A stretch of DNA of 64,000 nt, taken from contig NZ_FNHH01000004.1 of NCBI RefSeq assembly GCF_900103545.1, forward strand, positions 170,034 to 234,033, read 5' to 3'. This stretch comes from Daejeonella rubra. GTDB lineage: Bacteria; Bacteroidota; Bacteroidia; Sphingobacteriales; Sphingobacteriaceae. Under the pieces are notes generated by a model. That model was not told where the DNA came from. It made no database searches and worked only from the letters and a program-made list of their open reading frames with translations. This document shows, one piece after another, positions 33,916 to 43,104 of the stretch. The stretch's first letter is position 1; each line of letters begins with the position of its first letter. A program made the translations under genes and the position numbers.

Positions 33916-34223
33916 GATCTGAGAAGTGAGATGGGAGATATGAGATGGGAGAAATGAGAAGAGGGGGTAACTTGAATGTAGCTGACTCATAAGCCAAAGC
34001 TCATTTTGCATCTGCCAAATACCAGGAAATTATTTGTGGGTACATCGTAGCCATAAATTCCATTCAAAAAAATATCAGGCTTGATTATAAAAAATTAAAA
34101 CATACTTAACATTGAATGTTTAATTTTAATTGATTGTTGGACTCTTTTCCAATTCAGAACTTACATCACATTGAATAGCGCGATATTATTTGGGATATAT
34201 CTTATTTATTAAAAACAAAAGCA
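33916..34223. other. Gene-free stretch with GAGATG micro-repeats
   Basis: 33901-33963 is a run of GAGAAGTGAGATCTGAGAAG-type words, a repeat type also seen at 18237-18262. The remainder is AT-rich, with no ORF and no hairpin that I can support. TTAAC/TTAAT words at 34106-34130 are not phased at 11 bp. Confidence 0.5.
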
Positions 34224-36872
34224 ATGAAGTCTGTAATCACATCGATTTTTGAATTTATGTCAAAACCTAACAGATCATTAACCATGATCCAATCAAACAG
34301 GCAGAATTATGCCTATTCAATTGCTTTCCTTTCTCTGATCTCCTTATCCGGCTGCGGCATAAACAATAAGGAATGGAATCTGAATACTTTATTTGAAAAG
34401 TCAAAAGACAAGTTTAAAAGTAATTCAGTAGTTGGTGCACAGGAGGATAATACCCGGATTGTTGCTACTTCCCAAATAATCGATCCTGCAGGAGAGACTA
34501 TAAGCTTTCCCGGCAGACCGGTAGATTTAGCCCTGAATAATTCAGGAACCATTTTAGCTGTCAAAAACAATACATCCATTGTATTTATGAGCGCTGATAA
34601 GCACAATGTAATACAAACACTGAAATTACCGACAGGAGGCCATAGCTTTACCGGTATTACCTGGAGTTCTGACGATCAAAAAGTCTGGACTACAGATAGC
34701 AAAGGATATTTGCGTTCAGCAAAATCAACAAATGGAGCTTATAATTGGGATGATGCCATTTTACTTCCTGGTCCGAATACAAGTGATAAAGCTGGTTCCT
34801 ATCCGGGCGGCTTGACAATAGATGATCAGAGCGGCTATGCTTATGTAGCCTTAAGCCGCAATAATACCCTTGGTATCGTTAACCTTAAGACCAAACAGCT
34901 TGAATTTCAGATCCCGGTTGGAATCGCACCATACACCGTACTGGTACACAACAGCAAAGCCTATGTTTCAAATTGGGGTGGCCGCCAGCCGCTCTCGGGT
35001 GATAAAACGGGTCCTTCAGGTGGTTCAAATGTTGTAGTCGACCCTAAAACAGGTATTGCATCATCAGGGACAGTATCTGTCATTGATCTGAAAAGTAATA
35101 AAGTTATCAAAGAGATCGATGTTCATTTGCATCCCAGCGGGATGATCTTCTCTCCGGATAAGACGCAGATCTATCTGGCTAATGCAAATAGCGATCTGAT
35201 ATCTGTGATCGATACCAGAACAAATGCTGTTTTAAAAGATTTGAGTTCAAAACCAATGGCTGAGCTACCCTTTGGAAGCGCACCAAACTCGGTTACGGTA
35301 AGTCCTGATGGAAAAACACTATTTGTAGCTAATGGAGGAAATAATCACATCGCAGTAATAGACATTACCAGCGGCAAGGTTAAGGGACTTATCCCCACCG
35401 GATGGTATCCGGGAGCAGTTATATTATCCAGTGATGGAAATAAACTGTTTGTTGCCAATACCAAGGGAGATGGCAGCCCTCAAACCGGGCTGCGTGAAAA
35501 TGGCATTAACTCGCATGATCATTCAGGTTCAGTTTCATTTATTTCAGTTCCCAACTCTGAAAACTTAAGGGAATATACGATCAGGGCAGCTACAACCATG
35601 CGTTTGCCAAAGATCACTCAGTCTTTGAGGCTTGAGCGTGTAAATGAACGGATTGTTCCAGTACCAACCCGTCCCGGAGAAAAGTCAGTATTCAAACATG
35701 TATTGTACATCATTAAAGAAAACCGAACTTACGATCAGCTATTCGGAGATCTTCCCCAAGGTAAAGGAGATAGTTCATTAACTCATTTTGGAAGAAAGGT
35801 TACTCCTAACCATCATGCCCTGGCAGAGAATTTTGTACTTCTGGATAATACTTATTGTAATGGGGTATTGAGCGCTGACGGGCATCAGTGGACCAATGAA
35901 GGATACGTTACAGATTATATTGAAAAAAGCTTTGGCGGCTTTGTACGCAGTTATCCTTACGAGGGTGATGATGCCTTAGCATTCGCTTCTTCCGGTTTTA
36001 TATGGGATAAAGTTTTAGATGCCGGACTAACTTTTCGAAATTATGGGGAATTCGTATCGGCAAAAGTTGAGCCCGCCAATGCCAGCTGGACTCAGATATA
36101 TAATGACTATAAGAACGGGACCAGGAATGTAAAGATCAAGGCAACCAGTAAATTGCATACCCTGGAGCCCTACTTGTGCCCTACCTTCGTTGGTTTTCCA
36201 AGCTCCATACCAGATGTATACCGTGCCGGTGAGTTTCTCAAAGAATTCAGGGAGTATGAAAAAACGAACTCCTTACCCAATTTTATGATCATGCTTTTGC
36301 CTAATGACCATACAACAGGAACGAGAGAAGGTTATCCAACTCCCAGAGCTCAGGTTGCAGACAATGATCTGGCGTTAGGTCAAATCGTAGAAGCGGTCAG
36401 TAATAGTAAATTCTGGAAGGAAACCGCTATTTTCGTCATTGAGGATGATCCTCAGGCTGGTCTGGATCATGTAGATGGACGCCGTACAGTAGCACTTTGT
36501 ATTAGTCCTTACACCAAAAGAGGAGAAGTTATAAGTACCCATTACAACCAAAACAGTATTCTGCGTACCATAGAACTGATTCTGGGTCTATCACCAATGA
36601 GCCAGTTCGATATGATCGCAAATCCCATGACCGATTGCTTCACTAGTAAACCTAACTTCAGTCCATATAAAGCTTTGCCAAACCAGATTCCACTGGATGA
36701 AATGAATCCTAAACTGTCAGCCTTATCAGGAAAGAAGAAATTTTGGGCAAAGAAATCGATGGAAATGGAGTTAAGTGAGCTTGATCAGGCTAATGAAGAT
36801 ACTTTAAACCTTATTTTATGGTATTCTGTTAAAGGATATAATACACCATACCCTAAACTTGCAAGAAAATAA
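34224..36872 (+). CDS. Surface lipoprotein: YncE-like beta-propeller fused to phosphoesterase
   Basis: Up to 882 residues. The lipobox LSLISLSGC lies at about 36-44 from the ATG at 34224. The ATG at 34284 would give a more normal 24-residue lipoprotein signal peptide and may be the true start. Residues about 70-440 are a YncE/YVTN-type propeller (VDLALNNSGTILAVKNNTS, TVSPDGKTLFVANGGNNHIA). Residues about 490-850 are a phosphoesterase of the acid phosphatase / phospholipase C group (HVLYIIKENRTYDQLFGDLP, DGHQWTNEGYVTDYIEKSFG, EDDPQAGLDHVDGRR). It probably hydrolyses phosphoesters at the cell surface; the substrate is unknown. Confidence 0.85.
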   Translation: MKSVITSIFEFMSKPNRSLTMIQSNRQNYAYSIAFLSLISLSGCGINNKEWNLNTLFEKSKDKFKSNSVVGAQEDNTRIVATSQIIDPAGETISFPGRPVDLALNNSGTILAVKNNTSIVFMSADKHNVIQTLKLPTGGHSFTGITWSSDDQKVWTTDSKGYLRSAKSTNGAYNWDDAILLPGPNTSDKAGSYPGGLTIDDQSGYAYVALSRNNTLGIVNLKTKQLEFQIPVGIAPYTVLVHNSKAYVSNWGGRQPLSGDKTGPSGGSNVVVDPKTGIASSGTVSVIDLKSNKVIKEIDVHLHPSGMIFSPDKTQIYLANANSDLISVIDTRTNAVLKDLSSKPMAELPFGSAPNSVTVSPDGKTLFVANGGNNHIAVIDITSGKVKGLIPTGWYPGAVILSSDGNKLFVANTKGDGSPQTGLRENGINSHDHSGSVSFISVPNSENLREYTIRAATTMRLPKITQSLRLERVNERIVPVPTRPGEKSVFKHVLYIIKENRTYDQLFGDLPQGKGDSSLTHFGRKVTPNHHALAENFVLLDNTYCNGVLSADGHQWTNEGYVTDYIEKSFGGFVRSYPYEGDDALAFASSGFIWDKVLDAGLTFRNYGEFVSAKVEPANASWTQIYNDYKNGTRNVKIKATSKLHTLEPYLCPTFVGFPSSIPDVYRAGEFLKEFREYEKTNSLPNFMIMLLPNDHTTGTREGYPTPRAQVADNDLALGQIVEAVSNSKFWKETAIFVIEDDPQAGLDHVDGRRTVALCISPYTKRGEVISTHYNQNSILRTIELILGLSPMSQFDMIANPMTDCFTSKPNFSPYKALPNQIPLDEMNPKLSALSGKKKFWAKKSMEMELSELDQANEDTLNLILWYSVKGYNTPYPKLARK

Positions 36873-36890
36873 TTTTCTTTAACAGAAGAA

Positions 36891-37856
36891 TTATTTAGAG
36901 TTATTTCTTTGATTATTATACCACTCGTAAAATCTGAGCAAGCCTGTTTCAAGTTCAGTTTTAGGGTGGTAGTTCAATAATTTCTGTGCTTTGCTGATAT
37001 CTGCATAGGTTTGGGGCACATCTCCCGGCTGCTCAGGCTGACGGTCGATAATGGCTTGTTTACCGCAGATCTTTTCAATCGAATGAATCAACTCACTTAG
37101 GGTAACTGTCTGATGATTACCGAGGTTAATGATCTCAAAATCAGACTGATCATAATCAATAGCCGCCTCAATACCCTGAATGGTATCTTCCACAAAAGTA
37201 TAGTCTCGGCTGGTTGATCCATCACCAAATACAGGGATTGCCTGCCCTTTGGAAATAGAATTGAAAAATTTATGAATAGCCAGATCAGGGCGCTGCGCAG
37301 GTCCGTAAACCGTAAAAAAACGAAGTGCTAAAAAACGGATCCCATATAAATGACTGTAAACATGCCCCAACATTTCACAGGAAAGTTTAGTTGAAGCATA
37401 GGGACTTATCGGCATCAGTTTTTCTTCCTCATGCCATGGCACATTTTCATTGATCCCATAAACACTGCTGGATGATGCGAAAACAAACTGTTTGATATTT
37501 CTTTGTCGGGCGAATTCCAGAAGGTTCTGGGTACCGGATACATTGACATCCTGGTAGAGAATAGGATTTTGAATACTTGGCCTTACCCCTGCTTTAGCGG
37601 CAAGGTGAACGATCACATCAATCTCAGAAAGTGCTGAAAGATCTGCCATATTCCTGATATCTCCTTCAACAAAGCTGAAATCTTCATTGGAAATGAAAGA
37701 TGACATATTCTTTTCTTTCTGCTCCCGGCTATAAAAATCATCGAAATTATCCAGGCCAATAACCTGAACATTGCCCCTTTGTAACAAACTGTTAGTCAGG
37801 TTACTTCCAATAAACCCAGCTACACCGGTAACCAGAATTCGCTTTTTTCTATTCAT
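36891..37856 (-). CDS. NAD-dependent nucleotide-sugar epimerase (UDP-glucuronate 4-epimerase-like)
   Basis: 321 residues of the extended SDR family: TGVAGFIGSNL binds NAD, the catalytic pair lies in SPYASTKLSCE (YxxxK), the Ser in FASSSSVYG. LAAKAGVRPSIQNP and RFFTVYGPAQRPDLAIHKF are most like UDP-glucuronate 4-epimerases (GAE/CapI). It would supply an epimerised sugar nucleotide for polysaccharide or lipid glycosylation, and the neighbouring glycosyltransferase operon is a possible user. It converges on the phosphoesterase gene with only an 18-bp gap. Confidence 0.88.
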   Translation of the reverse strand: MNRKKRILVTGVAGFIGSNLTNSLLQRGNVQVIGLDNFDDFYSREQKEKNMSSFISNEDFSFVEGDIRNMADLSALSEIDVIVHLAAKAGVRPSIQNPILYQDVNVSGTQNLLEFARQRNIKQFVFASSSSVYGINENVPWHEEEKLMPISPYASTKLSCEMLGHVYSHLYGIRFLALRFFTVYGPAQRPDLAIHKFFNSISKGQAIPVFGDGSTSRDYTFVEDTIQGIEAAIDYDQSDFEIINLGNHQTVTLSELIHSIEKICGKQAIIDRQPEQPGDVPQTYADISKAQKLLNYHPKTELETGLLRFYEWYNNQRNNSK

Positions 37857-37976
37857 ATCAGGGTCAAAAATACAAAATTACCTCTTTGCTTTTGACAAAA
37901 TATAGACCATCATAAAAACCAGCACCCGAAAAAATCCTTAACTTTATATTAGCAATTCTTGCAAGACCAATTAATA

Positions 37977-39761
37977 ATGACTGCATTTAACGATTTTAAT
38001 AATCCACAGGTTAAAAAACTGCCTGAGCATCTCAAGCAATTTATTGTTGAGCAACATTATGAACACTATACTCCCGTTGATCATGCTGTTTGGCGGTATG
38101 TAATGCGGCAGAATTATAGTTATTTAAAGGATATTGCCTATTACCCGTATATCCCGGGACTTGAAGCAGCCGGCTTGTCAATTGAAAAGATCCCGGATCT
38201 GCAGGTGATGAATGATGCTCTTAAAAAGATCGGCTGGGGCGCTGTTACGGTCGACGGATTTATTCCGCCTGCCGCATTTATGGAATATCAATCTTACCGG
38301 GTATTGGTTATCGCGGCAGACATACGACAACTCCATCACATTGAATATACACCGGCTCCGGATATCATTCATGAATCTGCCGGACATGCACCGATCATTG
38401 CCGATAAGGACTATCATCAATACCTGAGTTATTTTGGATCAATAGGAGCAAAAGCCATGTATTCGTCCAAAGATTTTGAGCTGTATGAAGCAATCCGCGA
38501 GCTATCAATTCTAAAAGAAATGCATGATCCTGATCCTGCAGAATTGAAAAAGGCCGAAAAAAGGATCAGCTTTTGTCAGAAAAACATCGGTGAACCTTCA
38601 GAAATGGCGCTTTTAAGCCGCCTGCATTGGTGGACCGTAGAATATGGATTGATCGGTACACTTGAGGATCCTAAAATTTATGGTGCCGGCTTGCTTTCAT
38701 CTATTGGTGAGAGTAAAAGTTGTATGGATCCAAAGGTTAAAAAACGCTGGTATACCGCTGATGCCATAAATTTCCCGTTTGATATTACGCAAACTCAACC
38801 TCAGCTATTTGTAACGCCCAACTTTCAGAATCTTATCAAAGTACTGGAAGAGTTTGCAGATACAATGGCTTTCAGGCGCGGCGGATCAGAAAGCATACTC
38901 AAAGCTATTGAATGCAGAAATATATGTACTGCGGTCTACAGTTCCGGATTACAGGTCAGTGGGATTTTCCGCGATATGGCCATGGGCAGTAAAGATGAAC
39001 TTCATTTCATTAAAACCAGTGGAGCCAGTGCATTATCGTACGAAAACAAACAATTAGCGGGACATGGTAAACAAGAGCATGCTCATGGTTTTTCTTCACC
39101 GGTAGGGCGACTAAAAAACCTGGACAGAGCACTTGAAAATGCCAGTGATCAGGAGCTTGAAAAGCTGGGAATTATACCAGGAAATAATGCACAATTAAAC
39201 TTTTGCAGCGGCTTAATACTGAAGGGAACGGTCAGATCGATCGAAAGACGAAATGCTAAGATAATACTCATCAGCTTTTTGGATTGCAGCTTACAGAACG
39301 AACGGGGAGAGCTGTTTTTTGATCCCTCATGGGGAGTTTACGATATGGCCGTCGGTGAAGAAGTGGTTTCCGTATATTGCGGTGCTGCAGATAAGGATGC
39401 TTTTGAAGAAATTGCACTTAAAGCAACATCTGAAACCCGCCACCCTGTATATGATGCAAAAACAAAATACTATCATAGCTTGTTTGATACTGTACGAAGT
39501 TGCAGGGAAACACATACCGGGTACGGAGAGCTGGCGGATGTATGGAAAAACTTAAAACAAAATTATCGTGAAGACTGGCTCTGTGCGATGGAAATTTTAG
39601 AGATATTAGAGTTAGAGAATTTAAATGCAGCACTTGCCAGAGAGATCCGGATTGATCTGGAATTGAAAGCTTCCAATCAGCCTGAATTAAGCAACCTGAT
39701 CCATAATGGATTTTATCTTATAAGCAGTGCGCAGGGACAATTAACAAACAATTTATCATGA
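37977..39761 (+). CDS. Biopterin-dependent aromatic amino acid hydroxylase (large form)
   Basis: 594 residues from the ATG at 37977; a TTG at 37959 would add six residues. The Fe(II) site is complete: HESAGHAPI (His132, His137) and WWTVEYGL (Glu222). The catalytic domain covers residues about 20-340. The 250-residue C-terminal extension (from about LKNLDRALENASDQ) is absent from the classical PhhA enzyme of about 270 aa and has no domain I recognise. It hydroxylates Phe, Tyr or Trp with a pterin cofactor. Its stop overlaps the ATG of an SDR gene (ATGA), so the two are co-translated. Confidence 0.9.
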   Translation: MTAFNDFNNPQVKKLPEHLKQFIVEQHYEHYTPVDHAVWRYVMRQNYSYLKDIAYYPYIPGLEAAGLSIEKIPDLQVMNDALKKIGWGAVTVDGFIPPAAFMEYQSYRVLVIAADIRQLHHIEYTPAPDIIHESAGHAPIIADKDYHQYLSYFGSIGAKAMYSSKDFELYEAIRELSILKEMHDPDPAELKKAEKRISFCQKNIGEPSEMALLSRLHWWTVEYGLIGTLEDPKIYGAGLLSSIGESKSCMDPKVKKRWYTADAINFPFDITQTQPQLFVTPNFQNLIKVLEEFADTMAFRRGGSESILKAIECRNICTAVYSSGLQVSGIFRDMAMGSKDELHFIKTSGASALSYENKQLAGHGKQEHAHGFSSPVGRLKNLDRALENASDQELEKLGIIPGNNAQLNFCSGLILKGTVRSIERRNAKIILISFLDCSLQNERGELFFDPSWGVYDMAVGEEVVSVYCGAADKDAFEEIALKATSETRHPVYDAKTKYYHSLFDTVRSCRETHTGYGELADVWKNLKQNYREDWLCAMEILEILELENLNAALAREIRIDLELKASNQPELSNLIHNGFYLISSAQGQLTNNLS

Positions 39762-40462
39762 ATATTATAATAACCGGAGCAAGCAGTGGAGTTGGATTCG
39801 AGGCTGTTATAGAGCTGATAGGAAATCAGCATAATAAGATCGTGGCTCTGGCCAGATCAGAAGAAAAACTAAATAAATTACAGGAAATTGCCTTTGCCTT
39901 AAATCCTGACTGTACCCTTTATGCCGCTAAATTTGATATCGCACATGATGATTATGAGAATGTGCTCATCCCCTATGTAAAAGACCGTTTAGGAACTGTT
40001 GATGTTCTGATCAATAATGCGGGATCTCTGATCAACAAAGGATTTATGCAAAGTACACAGCTTGATTTTGCAGAAATGCTACAAAACAATCTTTTAGGGC
40101 ATATCAAAATGATCCAGCACCTGGCTCCATTGATGCCTCCAAAGAGTCATATTTTAAATATTGGTAGTATGGGCGGGTTTCAGGGAAGTGTGAAATTCCC
40201 GGGACTTGCAGCTTATTCGGCAAGTAAAGCAGCACTTCATACCCTTACGGAATGCCTTGCAATAGAATTTGCTGAAAGGCAGATTGCTGTAAACTGTCTG
40301 GCATTGGGTTCAGCCCAGACAGAAATGCTGGAAAAAGCATTCCCCGATTATCAGTCGCCGGTTTTAGCCTTTGAAATGGGTAAATATGTTGCTGATTTTG
40401 CCTTAAACGGACATAAATTCTTTAATGGAAAAATAATTCCCGTTGCACATACTACACCATAA
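39758..40462 (+). CDS. SDR-family oxidoreductase coupled to the aromatic hydroxylase
   Basis: 234 residues, classical short-chain dehydrogenase: TGASSGVGFEA (cofactor loop), NNAG at 86-89, Ser137, and Tyr153/Lys157 in AAYSASKAAL. The ATG overlaps the hydroxylase stop by the ATGA arrangement. A reductase locked to a pterin-dependent hydroxylase could regenerate the pterin (dihydropteridine- or sepiapterin-reductase role); this is a context inference, since the sequence itself shows only a generic SDR. Confidence 0.88.
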   Translation: MNIIITGASSGVGFEAVIELIGNQHNKIVALARSEEKLNKLQEIAFALNPDCTLYAAKFDIAHDDYENVLIPYVKDRLGTVDVLINNAGSLINKGFMQSTQLDFAEMLQNNLLGHIKMIQHLAPLMPPKSHILNIGSMGGFQGSVKFPGLAAYSASKAALHTLTECLAIEFAERQIAVNCLALGSAQTEMLEKAFPDYQSPVLAFEMGKYVADFALNGHKFFNGKIIPVAHTTP

Positions 40463-40471
40463 TATTAAAGC

Positions 40472-40966
40472 ATGAAAAAAGAACTTTATTTAGTACTCAT
40501 ATTTACAATTTTCATGATCGGGGCTTGTCGTACCGATTCAACAAAAGTAACTGATGAAAATACAAGCACAAAGTCCGCTGCTCTGGAAGATCTGGGTAAA
40601 ACCCTTGTTGTTCCATGGATAGTAGAATTAAACGACAGCACCCAGATGATGGAGATCAAAAAAAATCCGGATGCTGATATGACCAATCTTGGTCCGGCTG
40701 ATATTATTGACGCTATAAACTATAAATATCCCCAGATCAAGCTTGAGTGGATTAAACAAGAAGGTGATATAGCATTTGTGAAGATAGCAGATGCCAGATA
40801 CCTAACAAGCGGATCAGGTACCGAAGGTGCGAAGGCCTATTTAGCCGAGGTTACATTTTCACTCACCGAACTGAAAGGTATCAAAGAAGTAAATTATAAT
40901 TTTATTGAAGGCGATCATGCCCGTCCGGGAGTTTATACACGTGACGACTTTAAGGATTTTAATTAA
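40472..40966 (+). CDS. Small lipoprotein of unknown function
   Basis: 164 residues with lipobox MIGAC (Cys19). The C-terminal half (AKAYLAEVTFSLTELKGIKE ... GDHARPGVYTRDDF) vaguely resembles GerMN-type domains, in which a TLTEL..GV.SV.F strand pattern is common, but I would not name it. It lies 9 bp behind the SDR gene and is probably the last gene of that operon. Confidence 0.65.
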   Translation: MKKELYLVLIFTIFMIGACRTDSTKVTDENTSTKSAALEDLGKTLVVPWIVELNDSTQMMEIKKNPDADMTNLGPADIIDAINYKYPQIKLEWIKQEGDIAFVKIADARYLTSGSGTEGAKAYLAEVTFSLTELKGIKEVNYNFIEGDHARPGVYTRDDFKDFN

Positions 40967-41033
40967 TTTATCTGCCAGATAACATAATAGTACCGATTAA
41001 TTGATAGATCATAATTAATTAAAAATTAATGTT

Positions 41034-41771
41034 CACTAGTGTCCGGATAAAAATGTGAATTATCAATTAAAAATGAAATTATCCCGCTCTTGCCGCGGGA
41101 GAGGGCACTTCCTTTTCCCTTCAGCTGGAAAAGTAAGCAAAAGAGCCGCGGCTTCCCGGTATTTGTTGTAAATCCACCCTTTATCCTATCGGTGTAATCC
41201 AAGCCGTGTTAAGGGAAGTGAAATATATGAATGGATCTGCAACACTTCTCTGGATTACTTGAAGGCAGTGATTTATGATTGTTAATGCAAGGATAAAGTA
41301 CGCCTTTACTGCCAAATCCCAGGAGGCCGATCTCTGCAGTCAGCAATACCGGTAATTTATGAACGGTTGTTACCCATCGCACTATCCCAGCTACCATTCA
41401 TAACAGATAAACGGTTCCGAAGGACGATTCAATCCCCAGTGTCGGAAAAATCAAAAAATAGATGCAGTTTCTTTCAAATAACACTTCCGAGCATTAGATT
41501 TTGGGATCATATCCGGACGGCTTTCATATTTTGGTATCCCCCAAAAGCAGCGATCCCTGTTTTTTGATGTGTGGTGGTCTTGTGGCAAAGGGCGCCTAGG
41601 GATTGAAAAAGGCTTTTGGTTACTTTTGGCCTTCAAAAGTAACGAGCCCACCCGGCGATAGAGGGTGGCAAGGTTACAGGGGGGCTTGCTTTTCGAATTT
41701 TTAATAATGCACCCCATTTATTGCGTAAATGAAGATTTCTTGCTATTCCTTAATTTAACCGGACAGCAATG
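41034..41771. mobile_element. 738-bp non-autonomous transposable element, copy 1
   Basis: It shares with 46860-47597 the same length, ends and nearly all of its sequence. Ends: CACTAGTGTCCGGATAAA on the left and, inverted, CATTGCTGTCCGGTTAAA on the right, an imperfect 18-bp terminal inverted repeat. It is flanked by ATTAATGTT (41025-41033) and ATTAATATT (41772-41780), a 9-bp target duplication with one change. It holds only short ORFs, none transposase-like, so it needs a transposase in trans. The target length and CA-starting ends suggest an IS4-type parent, but that is only a guess. Confidence 0.85.
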
Positions 41772-41798
41772 ATTAATATTATTTCTTTTTATTAAAAA

Positions 41799-41836
41799 TA
41801 CGAATAGTGTCTTAAATATTTAAGACACTATTCGTA
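41799..41836. repeat. Perfect 38-bp palindrome
   Basis: The left half TACGAATAGTGTCTTAAAT is repeated exactly inverted with no spacer (centre between 41817 and 41818). It lies 18 bp right of the 738-bp element's target duplication and about 100 bp past the end of ssb (minus strand). A loopless perfect palindrome of this size could be a binding site, a terminator-like cruciform or a trace of recombination. It lacks a T-run. Confidence 0.85.
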
Positions 41837-41937
41837 CCTTAATAAGCAATGCATTGTATTAATGGACTAATTAAACCATTATTTTGGCATAGCTAATAAA
41901 CTGCTGACCGCATCCTCAAAACAGCCATCCAGGAACA

Positions 41938-42276
41938 TTAGGGTTTCTTACCCAGCATCTGAAGGTCAGATACCAGAATTTCTGTCACGTAACGCTTAAC
42001 ACCCTCTTTATCAGTATAAGAACGGCTGGTCAGTTTTCCTTCAACACTGATCTCTGATCCTTTGCGAAGATAATTCTCAGCCAGACCAGCTAACCGGTCC
42101 CATAGCACCAGATTATGCCATTGGGTCTCCTCTACCTTCTCCCCTTTATCGTTCTTATAGGAATCATTTGTGGCGATTGAGATATTGGCCACTTTCTTTT
42201 TTTCGCCTATGGTTTTTACTTCCGGATCATTTCCTAAAAATCCCATCAGGCGTACACTGTTTCTCAGATTACTCAT
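41938..42276 (-). CDS. ssb: Single-stranded DNA-binding protein
   Basis: 112 residues, one OB fold (SVRLMGFLGNDPEVKTIGEK, VEETQWHNLVLWDRLAGLAE, GSEISVEGKLTSRSYTDKEG), with no acidic C-terminal tail of the DDDIPF kind. It is therefore the short form common as a second SSB in Bacteroidota, one that would bind ssDNA but lacks the partner-recruiting tip. It is divergent from the zinc-ribbon gene. Confidence 0.92.
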   Translation of the reverse strand: MSNLRNSVRLMGFLGNDPEVKTIGEKKKVANISIATNDSYKNDKGEKVEETQWHNLVLWDRLAGLAENYLRKGSEISVEGKLTSRSYTDKEGVKRYVTEILVSDLQMLGKKP

Positions 42277-42439
42277 CTTCTTAAAATTAATTGAACAAAA
42301 AATTAGGTCATACCACCCGGTAATGACAATTCGAAGTTGAGCATAGGGATAGAAATTAACCGCAGGATAAACGGATACATACGTTTATATCCGAATCAAA
42401 GGACTTATTGTAAATTCATTCTAATAGATCCAAAGGAAT

Positions 42440-42802
42440 ATGGAAAGAGCATGTTTAGACTGCGGCAATACGTTGAGAGGACGTACCGACAAAAAATTCT
42501 GCGATGATCAATGCCGCAGCAATTTCAATAACCGTATGAAAGCCGGGCAGCAATGCTGCATACGACCGGTAAACTCGATTCTGAGAAAGAACCATGCCGT
42601 ACTTTCCAGGATGTGTAAGGGTGATAAAGTCCGCATCAAAAAAGACGATCTATTACTAAAAGGTTTCAACCCTGATTACCATACCCACCTGCATCAAACT
42701 CAAAATGGGAACACCTATTTTTTCTGTTATGATTATGGGGTATTGAGGTTGGATGGGGATATCTATCTGGTGGTGAAACGGGATAATATGGTGAAAATCT
42801 AA
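42440..42802 (+). CDS. Small zinc-ribbon protein of unknown function
   Basis: 120 residues. The N-terminus carries CLDCGNTLRGRTDKKFCDDQ plus a further Cys (CxxC ... CxxxC), a treble-clef zinc finger like those of DUF2116-type proteins. The rest (VLRLDGDIYLVVKRDN) is a small beta domain. It probably binds nucleic acid, from the finger alone. Similar genes are widespread in Bacteroidota chromosomes. Confidence 0.75.
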   Translation: MERACLDCGNTLRGRTDKKFCDDQCRSNFNNRMKAGQQCCIRPVNSILRKNHAVLSRMCKGDKVRIKKDDLLLKGFNPDYHTHLHQTQNGNTYFFCYDYGVLRLDGDIYLVVKRDNMVKI

Positions 42803-42822
42803 TTATTTCTAGCCTTCATTGA

Positions 42823-42981
42823 CCTGGACATAGCTACGCGACACATTTATTAGAAAATGGGACCAATTTGAGATACATCCAGGAGCTATTGGGGCATAAT
42901 AGCAGTAAAACCACCGAAATTTACACGCACGTAAGCACAAAAAACATACAACAAATTAAAAGCCTTTTCGATGATCTATAA
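42823..42981 (+). pseudogene. C-terminal remnant of a tyrosine recombinase (integrase)
   Basis: The last 52 codons of a tyrosine recombinase remain: HSYATHLLENGTNLRYIQEL, LLGHNSSKTTEIYTHVSTKN and KSLFDDL then stop. The catalytic His (LLGH) and the nucleophile Tyr (IYTHV) are present, but the second catalytic Arg is lost: the frame reads PGHSYATH where LRHSYATH is expected, and a TGA lies just upstream at 42820. There is no N-terminal half and no start. It lies immediately before the cassette-like array, where an integron integrase would be expected, though a XerC/D- or IntI-type origin cannot be told from this piece. Confidence 0.8.
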
Positions 42982-43059
42982 GTTAATTTTTTTACTTTAA
43001 CTTTAAAAATTACAGATGACACTTATCAGACCTATCTCCCCAATTTGGGTAGGTATGAC

Positions 43060-43090
43060 TGATTTTGTTAGGTATAAATACAAGTTAGCC
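43060..43090 (+). other. attI-like boundary of the cassette array (candidate)
   Basis: The array's first unit should begin at a core G|TT. CAAGTTAGCCTTAATAA at 43081-43097 offers GTT at 43084. The following bases match the inverted complement of the sequence before the first attC-like site (GTTGGCGGTAGTAA) at 10 of 14 positions. It lies about 100 bp past the recombinase remnant, where attI belongs. The evidence is the boundary match only. Confidence 0.4.
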
Positions 43091-43104
43091 TTAATAATTG
43101 ACAC

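Noticed and set aside
34106..34130. TTAAC/TTAAT words upstream of the phosphoesterase gene as a fourth Pho box
   Set aside because: Spacings are 14 and 6 bp, not 11; in such AT-rich DNA this is not better than chance.
41209..41717. Short ORFs of 62-88 codons inside the 738-bp element
   Set aside because: They lie on both strands in several frames, differ between the two copies and show no transposase motif.
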